From Silvanigrella aquatica (GTDB taxonomy: Bacteria; Bdellovibrionota_B; Oligoflexia; Silvanigrellales; Silvanigrellaceae), in NCBI RefSeq assembly GCF_001907975.1, contig NZ_CP017834.1, positions 2,899,437 through 2,963,436 of the forward strand: 64,000 bases of DNA, written 5' to 3'. This document shows, in pieces, positions 34,924 to 44,317 of the stretch. The position numbers and the translations under genes were made by a program. The notes under the pieces were generated by a model that did no database searches, was not told the origin of the DNA, and saw nothing but the letters and a program-made list of their open reading frames with translations. The first letter of the stretch is position 1. Each line of letters starts with the position of its first letter.

Positions 34924-35736
34924 ATGTCTTTTGAACTCAGTTTTTTTTTATATCTTCTGGCAGGGTGCGGAGCAGGACTTATGTCAGGACTTCTGGGTCT
35001 TGGTGGAGGCGTGATTGTTGTTCCTATGCTCACATTTATTTTTTTACACAGTAGTATAAATCCCGATATTGTAATTCATCTTGCTATTGGTACTTCACTG
35101 ACGGCCATGATTTTTACAACTTTATCTGCCACAATAGCGCATAATAAATTAAAAAGAGTAGAATGGAATGTGTTGAAAAAATTTGCGCCTGGAATTATTT
35201 TAGGTGTGATCACAGGAGTTTTATTATCCAATAGTTTTGACAAAAAAAGGTTAACAATTATTTTCGGAATTTATTTGATATTTATTGCAACGCAAATGCT
35301 TTTTAAAAAAGATCCACCACTGAACTCACCCACAAAACCCAAACTCGTAAAAGAAAATACATTTACTTTTTCCATTGGTGGCATATTTATTGGATTGATT
35401 TCTGGAATATTGGGCGTGGGAGGAGGAACACTTATTATTCCTTTTTTAACTTACTTTGGCAGAGACATGCATAAAGCAATAGGAACTTCTGCAGCATTAG
35501 GATTTTTTATAACAATTTTTGGAACCATTATTTTTATATTGTTAAGTTCTGGAAATTCGAACTTACCTAAAGGTGCCATTGGTTTTATTTATTTACCTGC
35601 AGTGCTAGGTGTCTCCATAACGAGCATTCTTTTTGCCCCTATTGGAAGTAAAATCTCAGTAAAATTATCTCCGAAAATTTTAAAAAGATGCTTTGCTATT
35701 CTTTTATATCTCATATCTTTAAAACTGTTAACTTAA
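34924..35736 (+). CDS. TSUP/TauE-SafE family membrane transporter
   Basis: 270 aa, about eight helices, two related halves each with a glycine-rich GLLGLGGGVI or GILGVGGGTLIIPF signature followed by AIGTS, as in TauE/SafE proteins. They move small anions such as sulfite or organosulfonates; the substrate here is not known. AAGGA 7 bases ahead of ATG. Shares its stop bases TTAA with the convergent mdcA. Confidence 0.85.
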   Translation: MSFELSFFLYLLAGCGAGLMSGLLGLGGGVIVVPMLTFIFLHSSINPDIVIHLAIGTSLTAMIFTTLSATIAHNKLKRVEWNVLKKFAPGIILGVITGVLLSNSFDKKRLTIIFGIYLIFIATQMLFKKDPPLNSPTKPKLVKENTFTFSIGGIFIGLISGILGVGGGTLIIPFLTYFGRDMHKAIGTSAALGFFITIFGTIIFILLSSGNSNLPKGAIGFIYLPAVLGVSITSILFAPIGSKISVKLSPKILKRCFAILLYLISLKLLT

Positions 35737-37382
35737 CGCAAAAATTTTGCAGGTGGTTGATATAAACCTTGAGAGCATTCCACTAAATCTTGAATTGATT
35801 TTGCAGATAAGAGATCGCGACTGGCTTCACTTTTATGAATACCAATGTCTTCAGGATAGGTTACAATCCTTTTTTCACGAAGTTCATTTAATTTATTTAA
35901 ATCACGTTTTAATCCCACGGATGTTTTTCCGGCAATACAACGAATTGCCTGTTCCCTGTCTTCTGCAGTACGACATAATAATAAATTTGCCATACCTTCT
36001 TCTGTAACAATATGTGTGACATCTTCGCCATAAATCATAATAGGGGGTAATGGCATATTCAATTGTTCTTGCAATTTCCAAGCATCTAATTCTTCTACAA
36101 AAGAAGGAGCTCCTGAGGGCTGAAATGTTTCCACCGCTTGCACGACAAGTTTTTTACCCCTTAAAATATCATTTTCATTTTTTTTATTTTCATTTCCTGC
36201 CATAAGCCAAGATTGTGTCGCATGTCTACGCCCCGATGAATTTCCACCAATATTGGGCGCACCTCCAAATCCTGTAATTCTTCCCAATGTTGCTGTAGTA
36301 CTATTTCCAAAAATATCCATTTGTAGTGTAGCACCAGCAAATAAATCTATTCCATAAAGTCCGACCATTTGTGAATAGCAGCGATTTGATCTTAAAGTAC
36401 CATCACGTCCTGTTGAAAAAATATCAGGACGTGATTTCGCATAAATATCCATTCCTGTTTCGCCTCCATAAACACAAACTTTTTTTATAAAACCGCTTTC
36501 AATAGCAGGAATCAGTGTAGGGATAGGATTCATAGCCATATATTGACAAATTTTTCCTTTTAAACCTAGACTTTCAGCATATGTTGGTAATAAAAGTTCA
36601 ACGGCGCTGGTACAATATCCGACACCATGATTCAAACGATTCACACCATATTTTGCATAAATTCCTTTAATAATCATCATCGCCATTAAAATTTTTGTCT
36701 CATTTATTTTTGCAGGATCTCTTGTAAAAAGAGGATTTATTAACGGTTTATTGGGGCTTAAAACAACAACATCAACCCAGTCACTGGGAATGTCGATTCT
36801 AGGGAGTTTATCGACGATTTCATTCACCTCTGCAATGACAATGCCATTGCGAAATGCTGTGGCTTCCACAATGACAGGAGTATCTTCGGTATTTGCACCT
36901 GTATATAAATTGCCTTCTTTATCTGCTTTTTCTGCAACAATGAGAGCAACGCGAGGTGTTAAATCTAAAAAATAGCGCGAATACAATTCTAAAAAAGTAT
37001 GCATTCCTTGTATTGTTACTTTACCCTGTTGAGCTAATTCTAAGAGGCGCGAACCAAAAATCGACGCATAAGAAAAGTCTAATTTGTTTGCAATTCCTTT
37101 TTCAAAAATTTCAATATGCTCTGATAAAATAAGTGATGATTGAATAATATGAATATGATTCACTTTTTCAGGATCAACCTGCACAAATGATTTTGCAAGA
37201 AATTCGGCTTGTTTTTGATTATTTCCTTCAATGCAAACTGTATCCATGGGTTCAATTAAATTTTCTAATAATTTAACAATATTTTCTTTTTGAACATACT
37301 TTCCTTCAAGAAAATTTTGAACTCTCTTTAATCTGTTTTTTTTATTTTGCTTTAACTCTGAAAAATTCATATTCATAGACAT
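35733..37382 (-). CDS. mdcA: Malonate decarboxylase alpha subunit (malonate:ACP transferase), orphan
   Basis: 549 aa, matching MdcA. It shows the CoA-transferase-like pattern of MdcA: CIEGNNQKQA, GMHTFLELYSRYF, LYTGANTEDTPVIVEATAF, VVVLSPNKPLINPLFTRDPAKI, KICQYMAMNPIPTLIPAIE, TGFGGAPNIGGNSSGRRHATQSW and DVTHIVTEEGMANLL. In the full enzyme it loads malonate onto the acyl carrier MdcC. No mdcC, mdcD or mdcE is in the window, so it may act with distant subunits or have a different acyl donor. Ribosome site AAAGGA. Convergent with the TSUP permease. Confidence 0.9.
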   Translation of the reverse strand: MSMNMNFSELKQNKKNRLKRVQNFLEGKYVQKENIVKLLENLIEPMDTVCIEGNNQKQAEFLAKSFVQVDPEKVNHIHIIQSSLILSEHIEIFEKGIANKLDFSYASIFGSRLLELAQQGKVTIQGMHTFLELYSRYFLDLTPRVALIVAEKADKEGNLYTGANTEDTPVIVEATAFRNGIVIAEVNEIVDKLPRIDIPSDWVDVVVLSPNKPLINPLFTRDPAKINETKILMAMMIIKGIYAKYGVNRLNHGVGYCTSAVELLLPTYAESLGLKGKICQYMAMNPIPTLIPAIESGFIKKVCVYGGETGMDIYAKSRPDIFSTGRDGTLRSNRCYSQMVGLYGIDLFAGATLQMDIFGNSTTATLGRITGFGGAPNIGGNSSGRRHATQSWLMAGNENKKNENDILRGKKLVVQAVETFQPSGAPSFVEELDAWKLQEQLNMPLPPIMIYGEDVTHIVTEEGMANLLLCRTAEDREQAIRCIAGKTSVGLKRDLNKLNELREKRIVTYPEDIGIHKSEASRDLLSAKSIQDLVECSQGLYQPPAKFLR

Positions 37383-37611
37383 GATTCATTTTTCCTTTCA
37401 TTAAACAAATTTTTTATTTCAATTTTTCTTAATTAAATTTAATACATGATTAAAAAATTAATGCAATAAAAAAATGATCAAAAAAATTCTAATATATTAA
37501 AAAAGATACGGAAAAAAATGATACTTGATTTATAAAAAAACTAGCCTTGATAATAAGACTATTTTATGCTTAGTAGATATGTTTATTAATTTTTTTCATT
37601 CAAGGTGAAAA

Positions 37612-38481
37612 ATGAAGCAGTTACAAGAAGATCCTATAATTAAACAAATTATGTATGAATTAATACAAATATATAAAAATACGGATATTGCCTTTTTAAT
37701 ACATCAAGACACGATTTATTATTCAAAACATCGCTATAAAACTAAGACTCCAGAAAGTGCTATTACAAAGTTGATTCAGGGCATATATGATAAATTTCCA
37801 GAAAAATGTCAAACCATTCTTAGAAATAAAATTTATTATAATTATTTATTAACTGAAATGTGTTTAGGAATGATAAAAGTTGCTGCAAAACGCCATCAAT
37901 TTTTAGGATTTGGTGTAAATTATTGTAAGCCTATTCCTGCTAAAATTCAGGAAATAAAATATAATAACAAATTTCAATATCATTTTGAAAATAAAATAAA
38001 ATCAGAAGATTTAATATATGATGAACCAAATGAACATCTCAATTTTATAAAAATTGCAGAAAATATAACACACAATATAACTCAAGAAAATGAGCTCTAC
38101 CAATCAAACAGAAAAATTGCATGCATCTTAGTATCAGAAGAGTCTAAAATTCTCGCTGTGGGCTTAAATGAAAATTCAAAAAATAAAACGCAACATGCTG
38201 AAGTCAATTTAATTCAAAGTTTTTATCAAACATTTAAAAAACCTCTTCCCAAGAACACAACTTTATACACAACACGAAAACCCTGTAAAATGTGCGCTGG
38301 AATGATTTGGACTTGCACTGAAGACATTAAATTGTTAAAAGTTTTTTTTCTTCATGATGATCCAGGTTCTATGGCAAAATATACAGTATTAAATCGAGGA
38401 ACATTGGAAAGAAAGCGAGCTGCACAATCTCCTGAGGAACTAATTATCAATATTGAAGAAAAGATTGATAATTTGAAATAA
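37612..38481 (+). CDS. Bd3614-like cytidine/nucleotide deaminase fold protein
   Basis: 289 aa. The C-terminal half is a zinc deaminase: HAEVNLIQS (H-A-E) near residue 194 and PCKMCAGMIW (PC-x2-C) near 225. The long N-terminal half (about 100 residues) is unlike ordinary CMP/dCMP deaminases. The combination resembles the Bdellovibrio Bd3614 deaminase group, whose substrate (nucleotide or RNA) is not established. AAGG 6 bases ahead of ATG. It is followed directly by dinB remnants. Confidence 0.7.
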   Translation: MKQLQEDPIIKQIMYELIQIYKNTDIAFLIHQDTIYYSKHRYKTKTPESAITKLIQGIYDKFPEKCQTILRNKIYYNYLLTEMCLGMIKVAAKRHQFLGFGVNYCKPIPAKIQEIKYNNKFQYHFENKIKSEDLIYDEPNEHLNFIKIAENITHNITQENELYQSNRKIACILVSEESKILAVGLNENSKNKTQHAEVNLIQSFYQTFKKPLPKNTTLYTTRKPCKMCAGMIWTCTEDIKLLKVFFLHDDPGSMAKYTVLNRGTLERKRAAQSPEELIINIEEKIDNLK

Positions 38482-38497
38482 TAATTTAATAAAGTAG

Positions 38498-39349
38498 CTT
38501 TATTTTGAATCCTATAAACAAGCATCTCAAGAAGTTTTTCAAATCATCTCAAATTATTCCTCAAAAATGGAAGTGATGTCTCTTGATGAAGCTTACTTAG
38601 ATGTTACTTTAGAATGCCAAAACTCATCCGCTACGGAATTGGCAGAACATATACGCAATGAAATATTCGATCTTACAAAATTAACCGCATCTGCAGGTGT
38701 TGCTCCAAATAAAATGATTGCAAAAATTGCTTCCGACATAAATAAGCCAAACGGCATTGCGGTTGTAAAACCGCATTTTGCATTTCAATTTATGCAACCT
38801 CTATTATTAAAAAAAATTCCTTTCATTGGTCCAGTTACATTTAAAAAATTTTCAAATCATAATTTAATGACTTGCGCTAATGTTGTTGCTTCGGAAAAAA
38901 ATATTTAAGAACTCAATTTGGCGAAAATTATGAGTGGATATACGATTGCGCTTGTGGGATTGATGAATCCGAAGTGGAAACAAGTCATGTCAGAAAATCA
39001 CTTGGTGAAGAAACAACATTTGCTCAAGATATTATTTCACACGAAAAATTAATTATTGAGCTCAATAAAATTATCGACAGTTTATGTGTTGAAATAAATA
39101 AAAGAAATTTGGTAGCTAAAACATTAATACTTAAAATTAAATATTTTAATTTTAAATTCCATACAAAATCTAAAATATTTCCTTTATATTTTCACAAAAA
39201 AGATATGATTCAAAAAATTGCATTAGAACTTTTTGATGAACTCTATGCCTCTCCCTTAGCAACTCGACTCATGGGATTGTCTGTCTCAAATATCAATCAT
39301 TGATCAAGACAACATGAATCAAGTTACTTTGTTTGAAGATTTTCTTTAG
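38498..39349 (+). pseudogene. dinB: DNA polymerase IV (dinB) remnant, deleted at 5' end and frameshifted
   Basis: The frame begins YFESYKQASQEVF, so about 70 N-terminal residues including the first catalytic Asp are missing. SLDEAYLDVT is the second catalytic motif and VETSHVRKSLGEETTF a little-finger motif. The frame breaks at a run of seven A (38895-38901), after which it resumes as YLRTQFGENYEWIYD, and breaks again by one base near 39290, where the C-terminus reads NMNQVTLFEDFL with a clamp-binding QVTLF. A stop (TAG) lies 3 bases before the homology. The parent was an error-prone lesion-bypass polymerase; this copy is decayed. Confidence 0.9.
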
Positions 39350-39598
39350 ACCTTTAGCATTATTCTCACTTAAATATTAAATGGAGAATATATTTTTTTT
39401 TTTCATTTAGCTTGAGTGTAAAAAAAAAAGACAACTTCATCACTTATATATATTTCTACATAAGTGGTAAAGTATTTTAAATATTTGAAATTATTATTTT
39501 TTTACTATTTTTTTTCAATTGTGAAAAATTTATGGCTATCGACTTCTCTTACCTCTTTCTGCTATAAAATTCCAAGTGCGAAGACTTTTTCCTAAAGA

Positions 39599-39626
39599 TT
39601 AACATCTAGGGAATATATGATATAAT
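39599..39626 (+). promoter_or_regulatory. Promoter close to the Do protease gene
   Basis: TTAACA, a 16-base spacer and TATAAT (39621-39626). The expected start is about 39633, inside the ribosome site AGGAGG, which would make the transcript almost leaderless. Another promoter may lie upstream. Confidence 0.35.
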
Positions 39627-39640
39627 ATTAGGAGGTTAAA

Positions 39641-41254
39641 ATGAGATCAGAAAAACCAGAATCGACAAAGGTTGTTCAATTCATGAAAGCAAGGACAAAA
39701 AATATCATCATTGCCGGTGTTTCTATTGCCGCCCTTTTTGGAATAGCCAGCGCAGGAATGTTGGTTTTATATCCCGAGCAAGTTACTAAAATCGCAAAAG
39801 ATTTAAGCGCTCAAGCGGGCATTTCCTACTCATTGCCTCCTGCAGCGACACCTGCTCCCAATTCTGACTCCGCATTTTTAAAATCGTTTAAAAAAGTATT
39901 TACAGGTATTGCAAAAGAAAGCCGACCCGCCCTGGTTTTCATTATTGCAGAAAAAAAAGTTGCTGTAAGACAAAATGATTTTCCATTTCCCGACGATTTC
40001 TTTTTTCCCTTTATGCCACCGCAATTTAAAGGACCTAATAATCAAAAAGAGAAACGACAGTCTGTCGAAACTGACGGTGGTTCCGGCTTTATCGTAGATC
40101 TAAAAAATGGCTATATTATTACAAATAATCACGTCATCGAAGGTGCCGACAAAATTACCGTAACAACTTACGATAACCGCAAATTCAAAGCAAAAGTGAT
40201 TGGTACTGCTAAAAATGTTGATATTTCCGTTCTTAAACTTGAAGATTTCAAACCTTCTAATGAATTAAAACAAGTTAGCCTTGCCGATTCCAATGAAGTT
40301 GAAGTAGGTGACTGGGCAATAGCTTTAGGCGCGCCTTTTGAACTTCCTCAAACATTAACAATGGGTGTTGTAAGTGCAGTACAAAGGTCGAGCGATTCCT
40401 TAGGAATCACCGGTGCCAATAGTTTTATTCAAACCGATGCTGCTATTAACCCCGGAAACTCTGGCGGCCCCTTGGTGAATCTTGATGGACAAGTCATTGG
40501 TATGAACACAGCTATTTATTCCAAAAATGGAACAAGCATTGGAATTGGATTTGCTATTCCATCTAATACCGTTCGCCTTGTCGCGGATTCCATTATAAAC
40601 AATGGAAAATTCTCTCAAGTTTATCTTGGAGTAGAAATGTATGACCTCAATAAATTTGGTGATGCCGCGAAGAAAGAAATGAAAATTGATTCTAATGCGG
40701 AAGGTGCTCTTGTTATGCGCGTGGTTCCAAAAAGCCCCGCAGCTTTAGCAGGACTCCAGCCCTATGACATTATTCAAAGCGTAAATAATAAACCCATTAA
40801 ATCCAGTATTGATATTCAACGCCAAATTTTATTCTTAAAACCAGGGACAACTGTAAAACTCGGTGTTTTAAGAAATGGCAAACCCATTGAACTCAAAGCC
40901 AGCGTTACGGAAATGCCTTCAAAAATGTCTGCAGATGATAAAGCAGACGGTTCTCCCGATCCAAAGCAAGCTAAAACTCAAGCTTTTTCATATGGCTTAG
41001 TTCTTTCGAATAAAGCGCCTGCCTCAGGCAAAGGAGTGACCATTGCAGGAGTGATGTCAGGAAGTCTTGCTGAAAAAGCAGGTCTGCAAGAAGGAGATGT
41101 GATTCTTCAAGTGAACCGCCAAGATGTTATGACAATGAAACAAGTTGAAGAAGCTCTTGAAAAGTCGAAAAAAGCACAAACTTCTGTCATATTCCTTTTA
41201 ATTGGAAGAGAAGACGGCTCACGTTCTGCTGTCATTTTGCCCATGAATAGCTAA
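39641..41254 (+). CDS. degP: Do-like serine protease with two PDZ domains
   Basis: 537 aa. A hydrophobic segment at about residues 23-48 anchors or exports it to the periplasm. Trypsin-fold triad: His in NNHVIEGAD, Asp in NVDISVLKL, Ser in NPGNSGGPLV. Two PDZ domains follow (residues about 320-420 and 450-535), with LVMRVVPKSPAALAGLQPYDIIQ and GSLAEKAGLQEGDVILQVN. It degrades or refolds misfolded envelope proteins. AGGAGG 6 bases ahead of ATG. Confidence 0.93.
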   Translation: MRSEKPESTKVVQFMKARTKNIIIAGVSIAALFGIASAGMLVLYPEQVTKIAKDLSAQAGISYSLPPAATPAPNSDSAFLKSFKKVFTGIAKESRPALVFIIAEKKVAVRQNDFPFPDDFFFPFMPPQFKGPNNQKEKRQSVETDGGSGFIVDLKNGYIITNNHVIEGADKITVTTYDNRKFKAKVIGTAKNVDISVLKLEDFKPSNELKQVSLADSNEVEVGDWAIALGAPFELPQTLTMGVVSAVQRSSDSLGITGANSFIQTDAAINPGNSGGPLVNLDGQVIGMNTAIYSKNGTSIGIGFAIPSNTVRLVADSIINNGKFSQVYLGVEMYDLNKFGDAAKKEMKIDSNAEGALVMRVVPKSPAALAGLQPYDIIQSVNNKPIKSSIDIQRQILFLKPGTTVKLGVLRNGKPIELKASVTEMPSKMSADDKADGSPDPKQAKTQAFSYGLVLSNKAPASGKGVTIAGVMSGSLAEKAGLQEGDVILQVNRQDVMTMKQVEEALEKSKKAQTSVIFLLIGREDGSRSAVILPMNS

Positions 41255-41273
41255 ATAAAATCGAATCATACGA

Positions 41274-41627
41274 TTGGCACGAGAGCGGCAATCCCCCCGC
41301 TTTCCTAGCGCACTTGTCATAGAAACAAATTCACACACCAGCACAATTGCTTGGAGCATGGTTTGCGGATCACAAAATTCAACTTATGGGAATTACAAAA
41401 GCCAGCCCAAAGGGGCATCTCAAAGAAGCGGAATAATCAAAAATATTGAATTATTTCGCTATGCTGTTAGAGATGCCGGGATTCACAAATCGCTTCTTGC
41501 CGAAATTCCAAATCATCTTGAATTATTTTTAGTCGCTATTTCACGACAAAGTGCTTGGGGATTGCTTTCTGGTTTGGTAATAATAACGCCAGAATTTTTA
41601 TCTCGTGATGTCCATTCTCCCTTTTAA
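41274..41627 (+). CDS. Hypothetical open frame downstream of degP (doubtful)
   Basis: The 117-codon frame has only a TTG start with no ribosome site; an internal ATG at 41357 is an alternative. Its first third is richer in G+C than its neighbours and passes through a GAGAGCGG/CCGCTTTC hairpin at 41281-41304. The later part, FRYAVRDAGIHKSLLAEIPNHLELFLV, looks protein-like but I do not recognise it. Could be a gene remnant or a misread frame. Confidence 0.25.
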   Translation: MARERQSPRFPSALVIETNSHTSTIAWSMVCGSQNSTYGNYKSQPKGASQRSGIIKNIELFRYAVRDAGIHKSLLAEIPNHLELFLVAISRQSAWGLLSGLVIITPEFLSRDVHSPF

Positions 41628-41661
41628 GGATGGCCCTGTTTTCCAAAAGGAATATTAGCTT

Positions 41662-42057
41662 ATGCACCAAGCCAATCATTTGAATAAAATCAGCGGATGG
41701 ATCCTTGCCGATGGAGAGTGGTACCCTACGGATGAATGGTGGCACATTAATGCCATTTATGATTTACGTGATAAAGGACATCCTGACCTTCAAAGTAAAG
41801 TAACAAATGATATTTTGCAGGATGGCGATGAATCAAAAATACGCGATCATTTAGCTGAACTTTGTTTTATTAAGATATCTCGAAGTCAAATAGATGGTAT
41901 TAAGCTAAACAGGAAACAACTTGTTACATTACAGAATTTATTAAGCTTATGTGATCCAGAAGCAGAAATTGGGATTTTAGGAAGTAATGGGATTTTAAAA
42001 TTCATTAGTATTGGAAGAATAATAAAATTAAAAAATCCCCAAATTTTATTTGATTAA
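41662..42057 (+). CDS. Hypothetical cytoplasmic protein
   Basis: 131 aa, AAGGAA 9 bases ahead of ATG. No signal peptide or membrane helix. Features: GWILADGEWYPTDEWWHI with a WxxxxxWW cluster, and a predicted helical middle followed by a short strand-rich C-terminus (GILGSNGILKFI). Not recognised. The upstream frame ends 34 bases before it, so the two could be one broken gene; convergent with the chitinase. Confidence 0.55.
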   Translation: MHQANHLNKISGWILADGEWYPTDEWWHINAIYDLRDKGHPDLQSKVTNDILQDGDESKIRDHLAELCFIKISRSQIDGIKLNRKQLVTLQNLLSLCDPEAEIGILGSNGILKFISIGRIIKLKNPQILFD

Positions 42058-42068
42058 AAATCAAATAC

Positions 42069-44030
42069 TTATCTACTAGAGACATCTGCAATTTTGTTAC
42101 TTCTAGCACAATAATTTGAACCATTAAATTTATACAATGTATCGCTTGGTGAATTTAAAATATTTTCTGTAACAGAACCATCTGCATTAGGAACACTTTT
42201 CACCACTGCAGCAAATTGTTCTTGAAAATTATAATAAGAGCCATCTCCTTTTTTATTACATAAACCTGCATTCATAGCATTTAAAATCAAACCATTGTCG
42301 CTTGAGGCATCCCAAGCAAATAATCCACCCAAATTATAATCTTTAACAAGTTTTGCTTTGGCAATGACAGAACGTTGTGAATCGAAGGATTCTACATTGG
42401 CTGAAATGGTTGCACCATCCGAAGATTTAAATTGCCAAGTATATGCTGCTTCTGCTTGAGCATCATAATATAAATTTTCATTATTTCCCGATGCCATATA
42501 TTTATCATATATTTCTCTGAAATCGGTTACACCATTTTCGAATGTGCCATTCACACCTAAGGCGCCATCAGGTCCTGAAGCAACGCCATGCCAAAATAAT
42601 TTGTCATGCTCTTTTTTCACACGAATGGTATGCCATCCGCGGCTATAAGAAGCGGCTCCTACCACTAATTTTTGAGTTGGAAATTGAGGATTATTTTTAA
42701 TAATATATTTAATGGCACCTTCAATACTATAATTACGAAGGACTTCTGCTTGTGTTGCTGGATTTTGTCCAATAATTATATTATTTCCAGTTTCATCTTT
42801 CACAATGTCATTGCTACCCGGTGCTCCAAATGGTGCGGCCACAGGTTTAGAATAGACCGCTGTTTGATGATCAGGATAACGAGAAAAAGCACCATAAAGA
42901 TCGTAAGTCATCACATTAATAAAATCGAAATCATTTCTTAAGGAATTAAAATCAATTGCTGCCAATTTCGCAGGAGAGGCACTGACAGCGGCACTGATCT
43001 GTTTGCGACTATTTCCTGAAAAATTCGAATCAAGAGCGCTACGCAGTTGTTTTACAAGTAAAGTATAATTTGCTTTTTCAGCTAAATAACCTGCCTTTGC
43101 TAAACCAGGAAAGGCACCATTTCCACCTGGAAACTCCCAGTCTAAATCGATACCATCGACATAAGAATTTGCTTTTAAAAACTTCACAATAGACTTTACA
43201 AAAACATCACGTGAAGTTTGTGAAGAAACCATTGAGTGGAATGGAGAACTTAATGTCCATCCTCCGACAGAGACCATAATTTTTACATTTGGATTTGCTT
43301 TTTTCATTTCTTGCATAGACTTCAGCATAAAATAAGATGCTTGAGGATCATATTTTGTTACGGTAAAGTCTTCCGCAGGAACACCACCATTGTCCGCAAC
43401 TACGCCGACATCTTGATCTTCCCATTTATATTTATCATATTCATTTTGATCATAATTCCATCCAGTTTTTCCAGGAAACATACCGCGGCCGCACATAGCT
43501 TTTAATATGGCAGCACCATATTTATTATCAACACTCAAGAGACCATTATTTTCTGTGGCATTTGCTCTTTGATAATCACATATTGCTAAAAAACTATAAA
43601 AAACGTGGGTCACATTTTTAACGGGAGTAAAATCGGCGGGATAACCTCTTTCCCAATATGCCCATTCAGGCAAATAAAGACCAACAATTTTATTACTCGT
43701 ATTTGTAAAAGGAGTATTTAATTCGAGATTTGCATTATACCCATTAAAATTAAGTGGTGCTTTGTTTTCCTTTAATAATACACCGTAATTTCTAGGTGAA
43801 ATAGGTGGCGGAATTAGATTCTCTGGCCACCAAGGTCCACTATAATTCCATACAAGGCCTGCTACTTTTCTGTTACCTTGATATTTGCTTGGCAACCCAG
43901 GATTTCCATTTGTATCAATATTAAGTTTACCAGAATTCTCTTGCGTCACCACAACACTTGATGCAGAAAACGCAGAACTACTTAAAAACGAAAGAGAAAC
44001 AACTGAGCCAATGATTGCATTGCGGATCAT
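42069..44030 (-). CDS. Secreted chitinase, GH18
   Basis: 653 aa. Signal peptide ending SSAFSASS. GH18 catalytic motif D-x2-D-x-D-x-E in YVDGIDLDWEFPGG (Glu near 297), with SVGGWTLSSPF, FINVMTYDLYGAF, VGAASYSRGWH and YNLGGLFAWDASSDNG. A distinctive N-terminal region with LVWNYSGPWWP precedes it. Cleaves chitin or related glucosamine polymers outside the cell. Stop codon 11 bases after the convergent hypothetical. A chitinase fits an organism living with arthropods or fungi. Confidence 0.95.
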   Translation of the reverse strand: MIRNAIIGSVVSLSFLSSSAFSASSVVVTQENSGKLNIDTNGNPGLPSKYQGNRKVAGLVWNYSGPWWPENLIPPPISPRNYGVLLKENKAPLNFNGYNANLELNTPFTNTSNKIVGLYLPEWAYWERGYPADFTPVKNVTHVFYSFLAICDYQRANATENNGLLSVDNKYGAAILKAMCGRGMFPGKTGWNYDQNEYDKYKWEDQDVGVVADNGGVPAEDFTVTKYDPQASYFMLKSMQEMKKANPNVKIMVSVGGWTLSSPFHSMVSSQTSRDVFVKSIVKFLKANSYVDGIDLDWEFPGGNGAFPGLAKAGYLAEKANYTLLVKQLRSALDSNFSGNSRKQISAAVSASPAKLAAIDFNSLRNDFDFINVMTYDLYGAFSRYPDHQTAVYSKPVAAPFGAPGSNDIVKDETGNNIIIGQNPATQAEVLRNYSIEGAIKYIIKNNPQFPTQKLVVGAASYSRGWHTIRVKKEHDKLFWHGVASGPDGALGVNGTFENGVTDFREIYDKYMASGNNENLYYDAQAEAAYTWQFKSSDGATISANVESFDSQRSVIAKAKLVKDYNLGGLFAWDASSDNGLILNAMNAGLCNKKGDGSYYNFQEQFAAVVKSVPNADGSVTENILNSPSDTLYKFNGSNYCARSNKIADVSSR

Positions 44031-44317
44031 AACGTTACCTCTTCTTATTTAATTCGCAAAAATAGACATAAAATAATATTAACTATGTACAAGTTGAAAT
44101 TTATTAGCATTATTTACTGTAAGGCTTACAATGTTGAGAATAATAATTTGTTAAAAATAACTTGTCAAACTTAATTTTGCAATTTTAATTTAATTAACAA
44201 TAAATTAACGTACCAATATTTCTTATTTTTTTAATATTGCCAACAAGTTTTTCAAACAATAAAATCATGTTAAAAAATTATTTAATTTTTTAATAATAAA
44301 ATTTAATTTTTTCAGAA
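44031..44317. other. AT-rich spacer between chitinase and copA
   Basis: 287 bases; the chitinase promoter must lie here. No gene, repeat or convincing motif is visible. Confidence 0.35.

Noticed and set aside
39350..39598. Long T and A runs after dinB as terminators
   Set aside because: No stem precedes them; AT-rich DNA gives such runs by chance.
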